A stretch of 64,000 nucleotides of DNA, taken from contig NZ_BMJA01000005.1 of assembly GCF_014642835.1 (NCBI RefSeq), positions 301,928-365,927 on the forward strand, given 5' to 3'. Every line of letters begins with the position of its first letter. Position 1 is the stretch's first letter. Position numbers and translations under genes: made by a program. The notes under the pieces are model-generated. The model searched no databases, was not told where the DNA came from, and worked only from the letters and a program-made list of their open reading frames with translations. Positions 26,585 through 33,935 of this stretch are shown here, in pieces. The stretch comes from Dyella nitratireducens (lineage in GTDB: Bacteria; Pseudomonadota; Gammaproteobacteria; Xanthomonadales; Rhodanobacteraceae).

Positions 26585-26824
26585 ATGCAACACACGCTAT
26601 CCATTCTTTTGCAAAACGAAGCCGGCGCCCTGGTTCGCGTCGCAGGCCTGTTTGCCGCACGCGGACACAACATCGACACGCTGACGGTTGCCCCCACGGC
26701 CGATCCGGCGGTATCGCACCTGATCCTCACCGTGCGCGGCGACAACGCCGCGCTCACGCAGATTCTGCAGCAGACGCGCAAATTGGTGGACGTATTGCAG
26801 GTTCAACACGCGACTCACGTATGA
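26585..26824 (+). CDS. ilvM: Acetolactate synthase small (ACT) subunit
   Basis: Regulatory subunit of AHAS, 79 residues: a single ACT domain (LLQNEAGALVRVAGLFAARG, then HNIDTLTVAPTADPAVSHL). The length matches IlvM of enterobacterial AHAS II, but the sequence (AGALVRVAGLF, LTVAPTADP) is closer to the ACT domain of IlvH/IlvN, which normally carry a second C-terminal domain. I keep the symbol ilvM for size and position. Valine would bind the ACT interface in feedback-sensitive forms. The stop overlaps the ilvA ATG by four bases. Confidence 0.9.
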   Translation: MQHTLSILLQNEAGALVRVAGLFAARGHNIDTLTVAPTADPAVSHLILTVRGDNAALTQILQQTRKLVDVLQVQHATHV

Positions 26825-28380
26825 ACGCGCAGCTGGCGGACAAGGAATCGACGCCGACCGCGGCATCCGTGTTACGGCGCGCCGAAGTGGCGCGCGTGTA
26901 CGAAGTGGCAGAACACACGGCGCTGGAACGTGCATCGCTGCTCTCGGCCCGATGGGGCGCAGATGTGCTGCTCAAGCGCGAAGACCAGCAGCCGGTTTTC
27001 TCGTTCAAGCTGCGTGGCGCGTATAACCGCATGGCACAACTTGATGCCGCGGAACGCGCGCGTGGCGTCATCGCCGCTTCTGCCGGGAATCATGCGCAAG
27101 GGGTGGCGCTGGCCGCATCGCGCCTGAAAATCCAGGCAACCATCGTGATGCCGGTCACTGCGCCGCAAGTAAAAGTTGATGCGGTGCGCCGCTTCGGGGG
27201 TGCTTATACGGAAGTCGTCTTGCATGGCGACTCCTACAGCGACGCACAAACCAAAGCGCAACGCTTGCGCGAAGAGCGCGACGCCACGTTTGTGCATCCG
27301 TTCGACGATCTGGATGTGATCGCCGGCCAGGCCACCATCGCGTTGGAATTGCTGGATCAGCACAGGGGACCGTTGCATGCGGTATTCGTACCCATCGGTG
27401 GCGGTGGTCTGGCAGCCGGCATGGCGGCCGTGATCAAGGCGCGCCGTCCTGATGTGCGGGTAGTCGGCGTACAAGCTAGTGATGCCGATTCGATGGCGCG
27501 CGCGCTCGAGGCGGGCCAACGTGTGTCGCTGGACGAAGTGGGTTTGTTTGCCGACGGCACCGCCGTGAAGCAGGTGGGCGCGCTGACCTTTTCCCTGTGT
27601 GAGCAGTACCTCGACGGCGTGTTGCGCGTGGATACCGATGCCATTTGCGCCGCGATCCGTGACATCTATCAGGATACCCGCAGCGTTCCCGAGCCTTCCG
27701 GTGCGCTGGCACTGGCCGGCTTGAAGCAATACGTCGCCACGCATGGGGCATGCGAAGGTTCATTGGTAGCTGTCGTTTCCGGTGCCAACATGAATTTTGA
27801 CCGCCTGCGTTTTGTGGCCGAACGCGCGGAAGTCGGCGAACAGCGTGAAGCCGTGTTCGCGGTGACTATTCCCGAACAGCGTGGCAGCTTCCGCCGTTTT
27901 TGCGCTGCACTGGGGCAGCACTCGATCACTGAATTCAATTACCGCATCGGCGATGCGCAGGCCGCGCATATCTTCGTCGGTGTACAGACGGCCAAGCGCG
28001 GTGAACGCGAGGCGCTGGCAGATGCGTTCCGCGCCAACGATTTTGGCGTACTCGACCTCACCGACGACGAACTGGCGAAGCTGCATCTGCGCCACATGAT
28101 CGGTGGCCGCTCGCCATTGGCGCGCGACGAACGGCTTTATCGCTTCGATTTCCCGGAACGTCCCGGTGCATTGGCGCGGTTTCTTGATCGCATGCATCCG
28201 GACTGGAACATCAGTCTGTTCCACTATCGCAATCACGGTGCGGATTACGGGCGCATTCTGGTCGGTATCCAGGTGCCGGCGAACGAGCTGGCGTTGCTGC
28301 AGGACTTTCTTGCGGCGCTGGGTTATCCGTATGTGGATGAGAGCGACAATCCCGCCTATCGCCTGCTGCTATGCGCGTAG
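26821..28380 (+). CDS. ilvA: Threonine dehydratase (biosynthetic)
   Basis: PLP enzyme that deaminates threonine to 2-oxobutanoate, the entry to isoleucine; 519 residues. The PLP lysine is Lys63 in SFKLRGAYN; the phosphate-binding loop is PIGGGGLAAG. After the catalytic domain (to about 330) come two ACT-like regulatory repeats (EAVFAVTIPEQRGSFRRF and RLYRFDFPERPGALARFL), the mark of the isoleucine-inhibited biosynthetic form rather than the catabolic TdcB. It is the last gene of the operon, coupled to ilvM by ATGA. Its 3' end overlaps the convergent FosX-like gene by 12 bases. Confidence 0.96.
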   Translation: MNAQLADKESTPTAASVLRRAEVARVYEVAEHTALERASLLSARWGADVLLKREDQQPVFSFKLRGAYNRMAQLDAAERARGVIAASAGNHAQGVALAASRLKIQATIVMPVTAPQVKVDAVRRFGGAYTEVVLHGDSYSDAQTKAQRLREERDATFVHPFDDLDVIAGQATIALELLDQHRGPLHAVFVPIGGGGLAAGMAAVIKARRPDVRVVGVQASDADSMARALEAGQRVSLDEVGLFADGTAVKQVGALTFSLCEQYLDGVLRVDTDAICAAIRDIYQDTRSVPEPSGALALAGLKQYVATHGACEGSLVAVVSGANMNFDRLRFVAERAEVGEQREAVFAVTIPEQRGSFRRFCAALGQHSITEFNYRIGDAQAAHIFVGVQTAKRGEREALADAFRANDFGVLDLTDDELAKLHLRHMIGGRSPLARDERLYRFDFPERPGALARFLDRMHPDWNISLFHYRNHGADYGRILVGIQVPANELALLQDFLAALGYPYVDESDNPAYRLLLCA

Positions 28381-28755
28381 AAAGCCACTGAGCGCTTCAT
28401 CCATGGTGCCACCGGCATCCAGCTCGAACACGTGGTTGTCGTAATCGGTGAAATAGAGCGCGGTGTCCTGGCGCGCCATGAAATGCTCGACGTCGAAGGT
28501 GGCCAGCTTGTCGGCGCAATCCCGCAACTGGCCACGGCTGACTTCAAACGCAATGTGGTCACCATTGCGGCACGATGGGCCTTCCCCTTGCCTCAGCAGG
28601 AACCATACGCCTCCGAACTTTGCAAACGTTTGCGAATGCCCGCCACCGTCCGGACAATCCGCGACCACCTGCGCGCCGAGCACACCGGCGAACAGCTCCG
28701 CCGTACGTGCGGGATCACGCACGATGAGAGCAATATGACCGATAGATGTGCCCAT
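28369..28755 (-). CDS. VOC-family protein resembling FosX-type fosfomycin hydrolase
   Basis: Glyoxalase-fold protein, 128 residues from the ATG at 28753-28755 (complement). The metal-ligand pattern of the Fos/VOC group is there: IGHIALIV near the N-terminus, DHIAFEV in the middle, and FELDAGGTMDEAL near the C-terminus, spaced as in FosX/FosA proteins; YFTDYDNHVFEL is especially FosX-like. Such proteins open the epoxide of fosfomycin, but many chromosomal homologues have other or weak activities, so resistance is only a possibility. It is convergent with ilvA and divergent from ubiA. Confidence 0.75.
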   Translation of the reverse strand: MGTSIGHIALIVRDPARTAELFAGVLGAQVVADCPDGGGHSQTFAKFGGVWFLLRQGEGPSCRNGDHIAFEVSRGQLRDCADKLATFDVEHFMARQDTALYFTDYDNHVFELDAGGTMDEALSGFLRA

Positions 28756-28830
28756 GAACGACCTTACCCCCGTTGTGCTGCGCATGCCTGGACTGCCCCC
28801 ATGGGGCAAACACTTTACTACCTGTGCGAA

Positions 28831-28850
28831 ATGGATGTTTTTCCATCCAT
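28831..28850. promoter_or_regulatory. 20-bp dyad between the FosX-like gene and ubiA
   Basis: ATGGATG-TTTTTC-CATCCAT, a perfect 7-bp dyad, 76 bp upstream of the FosX-like ATG and 97 bp upstream of ubiA. It aligns without gaps with the dyads at 12522 and 15455. Confidence 0.45.
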
Positions 28851-28946
28851 CCGGAGCGTCGTGATTTGGGCTGCCCCTAACCTACGTGCCGACGCGAGGC
28901 GTGGAGCATAGCTTCGGGGTAAAGACGGCACGTTACACTTGCCGCC

Positions 28947-29972
28947 ATGGCCCCGACTTCCCGCAAGCGCCCACGGCGCACGTCTCCCGCACCCGTCCCG
29001 CACCGCGCACGTGCCGCCGTTCCCCCTCAGCGCGTACAGCCCGCACGCCCGGCCGATAGCTCCACCCGTGCCGCACGCGTGCTGGACTGGCTGCTGCAGA
29101 AACTGCCCGACCAGCACCGTCAGAAGGCGCACGACCTCCTGGTGCTCACCCGCATGGACCGCCCCATCGGCGCCCTGCTGTTGCTATGGCCGACCTGGTG
29201 GGCGCTGTGGCTGGCAGCCGGGGATTTCCCGCCATGGAAACCGCTGCTCATCTTTACGCTGGGTGTCTTCGCCATGCGCGCAGCCGGTTGCGCCATCAAT
29301 GACTACGCCGACCGCCATCTCGATCCGCAGGTAGCCCGCACGCAAGGCAGGCCGATTGCCTCCGGCCGCGTGACGCCGCGCGAAGCGTTGATCGTTTTTG
29401 CGAGCCTGTTGGTCTTTGCCTTCTTGCTGGTGCTGCTGACCAATACGCTGACGATCAAGCTTTCTTTCATCGGCGCCGCGCTGGCCGCGCTGTACCCCTT
29501 CACCAAACGCTATACCGATCTGCCGCAAGTGGTACTGGGTGCCGCATTCGGCTGGTCGATTCCGATGGCTTTCGCGGCTGTGCAAAACACCGTGCCGCCG
29601 GTTGGCTGGCTGCTGTTTATCGCCAACATCCTATGGTCGGTGATCTATGACACCGAATACGCGATGGTCGACCGCGAAGAGGACATCAAAGCCGGTGCAC
29701 GTTCCACCGCCATTTTGTTTGGCGATGCCGATCTACTGATCATTGGTGTACTGATGGGCACGCTTACGGTTGCCCTGGTCATGATTGGTACGCGCGCGCA
29801 TTTGGGCTGGCCGTACTGGCTGGGCGTAGCGGCGGCTGCAGGTTTGTTCGGCTGGCAGCAATGGCTGATTCGCAACCGCGAACGCGATGCCTGCCTGGCG
29901 GCGTTTCGGCACAACAACTGGGTAGGCTTGTCGCTGTGGATCGGCATTGCGCTGGCGCTGGCCGTTCGCTGA
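28947..29972 (+). CDS. ubiA: 4-hydroxybenzoate polyprenyltransferase
   Basis: Membrane prenyltransferase that attaches the polyprenyl tail to 4-hydroxybenzoate in ubiquinone synthesis. 341 residues with about eight or nine transmembrane helices. The two Asp-rich diphosphate sites are NDYADRHLD (118-126) and DTEYAMVDREED (235-246). RPIGALLLLWPTWWALW is a UbiA hallmark. The N-terminus is about 45 residues longer than usual and is basic, Pro/Ala/Arg-rich; a later start would fall inside the conserved first helix, so I keep 28947. Monocistronic as seen. Confidence 0.95.
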   Translation: MAPTSRKRPRRTSPAPVPHRARAAVPPQRVQPARPADSSTRAARVLDWLLQKLPDQHRQKAHDLLVLTRMDRPIGALLLLWPTWWALWLAAGDFPPWKPLLIFTLGVFAMRAAGCAINDYADRHLDPQVARTQGRPIASGRVTPREALIVFASLLVFAFLLVLLTNTLTIKLSFIGAALAALYPFTKRYTDLPQVVLGAAFGWSIPMAFAAVQNTVPPVGWLLFIANILWSVIYDTEYAMVDREEDIKAGARSTAILFGDADLLIIGVLMGTLTVALVMIGTRAHLGWPYWLGVAAAAGLFGWQQWLIRNRERDACLAAFRHNNWVGLSLWIGIALALAVR

Positions 29973-30192
29973 TTCGCTTCACCTTTTCATATCACCGTCA
30001 CACGGCCACGCTAGGTTCCGCCACTGGCCAGTGGTTGCGATACCCATGGCTGTTCATTCGCCATGGGAACCGCCGTCTGTTGCGTCTGTTCGCCGAGCAG
30101 CGCGCACCGTTGAACAAATGTTTTCTGCGTAGAACCGCGTGAGGCGGAAGCGGGAGTACACCGCGGCGCGATTCTGATTACGAGGAGCTCCC

Positions 30193-31416
30193 ATGCATCG
30201 TCAGCTACTTGTCGCCGCGTTCTGTCTTACCGTCATGACGGGGCCGCGTCTTGCCATGGCCCACGCCACCTTCGGCGCGGCGCATGTCGTGCAGGAGGTG
30301 GTGCTGGTGCGCCATGGCATCCGCTCACCTACCGCAGGGCCGGAGGAACTTGCTGTCTATGCATCGCAAGCATGGCCGGCATGGGACGTCGCACCCGGCC
30401 AGCTCACCGAGCATGGCGTTGCACTGATGCGCTCCTGGGGTGTTTGGTATCGCCAGCGCCTGACATCCGAAGGATTGACGCTCACGTGCGACAACCTGCG
30501 CGTTGTGGCGGACAGCACGCCGCGCAACCGCGACAGCGCTGCGGCGTTGATGCATGGACTCGCTCCGGATTGCGCGAGTGGCTATGACGCACTCGCAGCG
30601 GATCAGACCGATCCGCTGTTCCATGGCATCGGCAAGGAGAAGAAAGCGCCGGACGATGGATCTCCGGCCTTTTCTTCGTCTGCCATGACAACGCTGCAAA
30701 ACGTGCTGCTTGGCTGCACGGATCGTGCGTGCCTGGAGCAAGCGAAGTCCCAAGGCAAGAAGGTGCCGCTGCTTGAACCACCAGCCAAGGCGCTCAAGCA
30801 AGCCGGCACGCTGTCGGAAAACCTGATGCTCGAATACGTGCAAGGCATGCCCCCGGCGCAAGTGGGTTGGGGACGCGCGGATGCGAGTGCCGTGGCGCAG
30901 ATGATCACGCTGCACAACGATGCTTTTGCCTTCTCCGCCAAAGTGCCCGATGCAGCCGCCGCGCGTGGTGGCAATATGCTGGCCCACATTGCCGCGACCC
31001 TGCGTGCGGCAGCGCATGCAAAGTCGGACTTGCCGACATTGGCATCGCGCCACCAACGCTCCATCATCCTGGTTGGGCACGATACGGATCTCGCCAGCGC
31101 GGCCGGCCTGCTGCAACTCGATTGGCATAACGCCACGCAGACGGACGATTACCCTCCCGCGGGTGCGCTCATCTACCAGTTGGTGGAACGCGATGGGCAG
31201 TACACAGTTCGTCTCTTCGTCGCCCAGCCGACGCTTGCCGCCCTACGCAACGGCAACGTGGAACATTCCACTGCTGAAGTCGTGACGCCGTTGCGTTTGC
31301 CGGCATGCGACAGGCAGCTCGAATGTCCCCTCGCACGCTTCGGTGCCATCGTCGATCAGCTTGTGGGTTCGTCCTTCGTCTTGCCGGCCAGTGGGAGCGA
31401 GCCTGCAGCCAAGTGA
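30193..31416 (+). CDS. Periplasmic histidine acid phosphatase (phytase/AppA-like)
   Basis: Histidine-type phosphatase of clade 2, 407 residues. A Sec signal peptide (about 1-23, MTGPRLAMA-HA) sends it to the periplasm. The catalytic motif RHGIRSP is at 40-46 (nucleophile His41) and the proton donor in HDTD is His296-Asp297. Relatives include glucose-1-phosphatase, phytase and AppA, which release phosphate from organic esters; which one applies cannot be decided. A GAGGAGC ribosome site precedes the ATG. It stands alone and is followed by the IS remnant 87 bp downstream. Confidence 0.9.
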   Translation: MHRQLLVAAFCLTVMTGPRLAMAHATFGAAHVVQEVVLVRHGIRSPTAGPEELAVYASQAWPAWDVAPGQLTEHGVALMRSWGVWYRQRLTSEGLTLTCDNLRVVADSTPRNRDSAAALMHGLAPDCASGYDALAADQTDPLFHGIGKEKKAPDDGSPAFSSSAMTTLQNVLLGCTDRACLEQAKSQGKKVPLLEPPAKALKQAGTLSENLMLEYVQGMPPAQVGWGRADASAVAQMITLHNDAFAFSAKVPDAAAARGGNMLAHIAATLRAAAHAKSDLPTLASRHQRSIILVGHDTDLASAAGLLQLDWHNATQTDDYPPAGALIYQLVERDGQYTVRLFVAQPTLAALRNGNVEHSTAEVVTPLRLPACDRQLECPLARFGAIVDQLVGSSFVLPASGSEPAAK

Positions 31417-31483
31417 GCGCACTATCGCAAAGCGTATGCCATTCGTGACATAGAAACGTGGCGATCTCTAGACTCAAGTGCAA

Positions 31484-31499
31484 CACCTCGAATGAGGTG
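31484..31499 (+). promoter_or_regulatory. Hairpin over the transposase ribosome site
   Basis: CACCTC (31484-31489), loop GAAT, GAGGTG (31494-31499). The right arm is the Shine-Dalgarno site of the transposase ATG at 31504, so translation would be shut when the region is copied from an outside promoter, a known self-restraint device in some insertion sequences. Confidence 0.6.
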
Positions 31500-31503
31500 C
31501 TGC

Positions 31504-32570
31504 ATGGGACGTGGTTACAGTCATTTGAGTGCCGAAGAACGTAGCGCGATCATGGTCGGTAAAGTACGCGGAGAAAGCGCTCGTCAGCTAGCGGCTTGGT
31601 TGGGGCGTTCGCCCGGCACCATTTCACGGGAATTGGCGCGAAACGCCCCATCGTGAGCTCATGGATGGTCCGTTCATGGGATGGCCGCGTCTGACGTATG
31701 ACGCGCAACGTGCCCGCCACCGAGCGGCGCGGATGTGCCATAAGCCACGGCGCCCGCGCAAATTGCCGCCGACCTCACGCCTGTGGCGGTGGGTAGAACG
31801 CCTGTTAGGCAAGGGCTGGTTCCCGCAACAGATCAGCCGCACACTGCGACACCAGTATCCTGGTCAACCGGATTGGCACGTGTCCCACGAGACGATTTAC
31901 ACCGCCATCTATGCCGCGCTACGTGGGCATCTGCGCCAAGCCCTGGTAGCGCTACTTAGACACCACAAATGCGCGCGTCGTCCTCGCGACCAAGGGAGCG
32001 ATCGGCGGGGCCAGATGCCCGATTTACCGAGCATCCATGATTGACCGCCCGAAGCGAATGAACGGCTATTGCCAAGGCATTGGGAGGGTGATCTGATCAA
32101 AGGTACGCGTAGCACGGCGCTGGTTGGCGTGCTCGTGGATCGCCAGACGCTGTTCTTGAAGCTGGTCAAATTGCACGGTAGTTCAGCGCAGGAAGCACTG
32201 GAAGGATTTAGCCGCGCGTTCGCGCCGCTGCCCGCTTCGTTACGCCGAAGCCTGACCTACGATCAGGGCAAGGAAATGGCGCTGCACAAAACCCTGTCGC
32301 GTCGAACCGGCTTGGCGATCTACTTTGCCGATCCCCCCTAGTCCCTGGCAACGTGGCATCTGCGAAAACACAAGCGGTCTGTTGCGCCAATACCTGCCTA
32401 AAGGAGAAGACCTATCGATTTACATGCAGCGCCAATTGGATGCGATTGCACGTCGATTAAACCTTCGTCCTCGGGCAACCTTGGATTATCGCTGTCCGGC
32501 GGAGATGTTCATGCGTGCACTAGGAGGCCACGACCTGGCAGACCAAATCGATGATGCACTTCTAGATTGA
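31504..32570 (+). pseudogene. IS30-family transposase, inactivated
   Basis: Originally about 355 residues. The N-terminal helix-turn-helix reads intact (YSHLSAEERSAIMVGKVRGE, LGRSPGTISRELARN) until a frame change near 31640-31655 and a TGA at 31654. The second part (LTYDAQRARHRAARM) is one frame over. An in-frame TGA at 32042-32044 replaces what was probably an Arg codon (SIHD-stop-PPEANERL), then HWEGDLIKG and TYDQGKEM continue in that frame. A C-run (CCCCCC near 32333) shifts the frame again before [11 protein letters not shown]. The catalytic Asp, Asp and Glu blocks (HWEGD, TYDQGKE, ICENT) all survive in pieces. Two frameshifts plus one nonsense codon make it dead. Confidence 0.88.
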
Positions 32571-32851
32571 CTCCGCCATATCGGATGCCTTGGATACTTG
32601 GCGAGCACACACGGAGCGTGGCATGACGCGCACGTCTTTGATCTTGCTTTGGGAGTCATACGGCCACGATTACATATATGAGTGTTGCGATATGCGCTGC
32701 ATCTTTGCGTCGCAAAGCTCACAACTATGTAATGTCTACACACTGCACCTACATAGGAATCATTTGATTTTCTGAGGAACAGAAAACTCGAAATGACTCG
32801 GTGCCACGATAAGTACGATCAACAATAAGACAGGATCGATCTTGCCTGCCT
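32571..32851. other. A/T-rich gap right of the IS remnant
   Basis: 281 bp with base composition clearly poorer in GC than its neighbours. A possible 61-codon reading frame (32590-32775) has no family features. Small inverted repeats: CTTTGCG-T-CGCAAAG (32703-32717) and TTTTCTG-AGGAA-CAGAAAA (32768-32786). Probably foreign DNA left with or before the insertion. Confidence 0.5.
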
Positions 32852-33571
32852 TCACATCCCATTGCCGGAAATGGGCGCGCGAGCAAGTGCCCATACATCC
32901 ACACGCTCTACGCCGGCACGCTTCAAAGTCCGAGCGCACTCCGCGAGGGTGGCGCCAGTCGTGAGCACGTCATCAAGAACAATCACATGCGCAGGCAATA
33001 TGGCAGCGTTACGCAATGCAAAGGCACCACGAAGATTGCGCCGACGTTCGACTGCGTCCAGTCCTGTTTGGGCATCGGTATGGCGCATGCGTAGCAGAAT
33101 GTCGTGCCGGCAAGGAATGCCGAGAACGCTCGCAAGTGGTCGCGCCATCTCCAGCGCCTGGTTGTAACCGCGCTCCCGCAGACGGCGATGGTGCAGCGGT
33201 ACGGGAAGAATGAGTTGCGGCAACTCGCGTGGCCGCGGCGCGCGGCGCCACATCGTGGCAAGCACACGCCCGGCGGCCAGGTCGCGGCTGAACTTGAAAC
33301 GTGTTTCCAAGCGGTCAAGCGGCCACGCATAACGGAAAGGTGCCCAAGCTGCATCCCAAGGCGGCGCCTTGCGCTGGCAGCGCCCACACAGCGGCGTTGA
33401 GATCGATAGCGGCAAGGCGCAGCGCTGACAGCAGTACGTATTGCGTGGCAGCTCAGCGGCACAATCGGCGCACAAGTCTATGCCATTTGCACCGGCGTCG
33501 CCGCACAACAGGCAACGCCATGGCAGCAGCCAGTGATGGAGTTTGGAGACCCAGCGGATTGGCGCATCCAT
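32852..33571 (-). CDS. comF: ComF-family phosphoribosyltransferase-like protein
   Basis: Competence-associated protein of the ComF/GntX group, 239 residues from the ATG at 33569-33571. The N-terminal zinc ribbon has four CxxC pairs (CLLCGDAG, LCADC, CCQRC, CGRC). The C-terminal type-I phosphoribosyltransferase domain has the PRPP loop VIVLDDVLTTGATL. In naturally transformable bacteria ComF acts in the cytoplasm on incoming single-stranded DNA. A TTG two codons earlier is possible. It is 15 bp downstream of the small TM2-like gene and probably cotranscribed with it. Confidence 0.9.
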   Translation of the reverse strand: MDAPIRWVSKLHHWLLPWRCLLCGDAGANGIDLCADCAAELPRNTYCCQRCALPLSISTPLCGRCQRKAPPWDAAWAPFRYAWPLDRLETRFKFSRDLAAGRVLATMWRRAPRPRELPQLILPVPLHHRRLRERGYNQALEMARPLASVLGIPCRHDILLRMRHTDAQTGLDAVERRRNLRGAFALRNAAILPAHVIVLDDVLTTGATLAECARTLKRAGVERVDVWALARAPISGNGM

Positions 33572-33586
33572 GCGCAAGGTGTCCGC

Positions 33587-33796
33587 TCAGTGGTTCGGCT
33601 TGAACATCGCCGCGTCGAGGATCGACCACAAATGGATGATCCAGCCCATCCAGAAAATCCAGAGCACGCCAGCCAGCACAAACATCAGCACGGCTTTCAG
33701 AAAACGCCCCTGCACCAGTTGGCCCAGTCCCGGAATGAACAGGCTGCAGATGGCGGCGATGACATTCCCGGCACTGCCCTGACCTGCTGCGCTCAT
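33587..33796 (-). CDS. Small TM2-like membrane protein
   Basis: 69 residues with two predicted membrane helices: one about 10-27 (VIAAICSLFIPGLGQLVQG) and one about 32-55 (LKAVLMFVLAGVLWIFWMGW). The IPGLGQLVQGRFLKA turn between the helices is the signature of the TM2/YsdA-like small membrane families, often annotated as hypothetical. No function is known. It heads a minus-strand unit with comF and is divergent from bioB, so the shared 139-bp gap, which contains the BirA operator, serves both promoters. Confidence 0.75.
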   Translation of the reverse strand: MSAAGQGSAGNVIAAICSLFIPGLGQLVQGRFLKAVLMFVLAGVLWIFWMGWIIHLWSILDAAMFKPNH

Positions 33797-33854
33797 GAAT
33801 CGACTCCTTCGATGGATGGTCTGCGGATGTTAACGGGTCCAGGGCTCATCCACT

Positions 33855-33888
33855 CTGTCAACCATACATCCGCGGATCAGGTTGACAG
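33855..33888. promoter_or_regulatory. BirA (biotin repressor) operator
   Basis: CTGTCAACC (33855-33863), 16-base spacer, GGTTGACAG (33880-33888): a perfect 9-bp inverted repeat. The E. coli bio operator has the same layout (TTGTAAACC, 16 bases, GGTTTACAA). It lies 48 bp upstream of the bioB ATG. Repression by BirA bound to biotinyl-AMP is inferred from that match; birA is not in this window. Confidence 0.85.
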
Positions 33889-33935
33889 CCCGTCGAACGG
33901 CTCCCACACTGTCGCCGGTTTACCGGAGCCTTTCC

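Larger units (their letters stand above)
31463..32575 (+). mobile_element. Degenerate IS30-family insertion sequence
   Basis: About 1.1 kb holding one broken IS30 transposase and decayed ends. The left inner end CTAGACTCAAGTGCAACACC (31468-31487) and the complement of 32550-32569 share AAGTGCA-CA-C, 10 of 12 bases across the core, as expected for worn terminal inverted repeats. The exact outer boundaries and a target duplication cannot be fixed by eye. Flanked by the phosphatase gene and an A/T-rich stretch. Confidence 0.75.

Noticed and set aside
30021..30034. 14-bp palindrome CCACTGGCCAGTGG between ubiA and the phosphatase
   Set aside because: Single occurrence, no T-run and no promoter relation that I can defend.
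32325..32345. C-run in the IS30 transposase as a programmed frameshift site
   Set aside because: IS30 transposases are normally a single frame, and two further disabling changes upstream show simple decay.
32590..32775. 61-codon frame right of the IS
   Set aside because: No ribosome site, no recognised family, lies in A/T-rich scar with frequent stops nearby.
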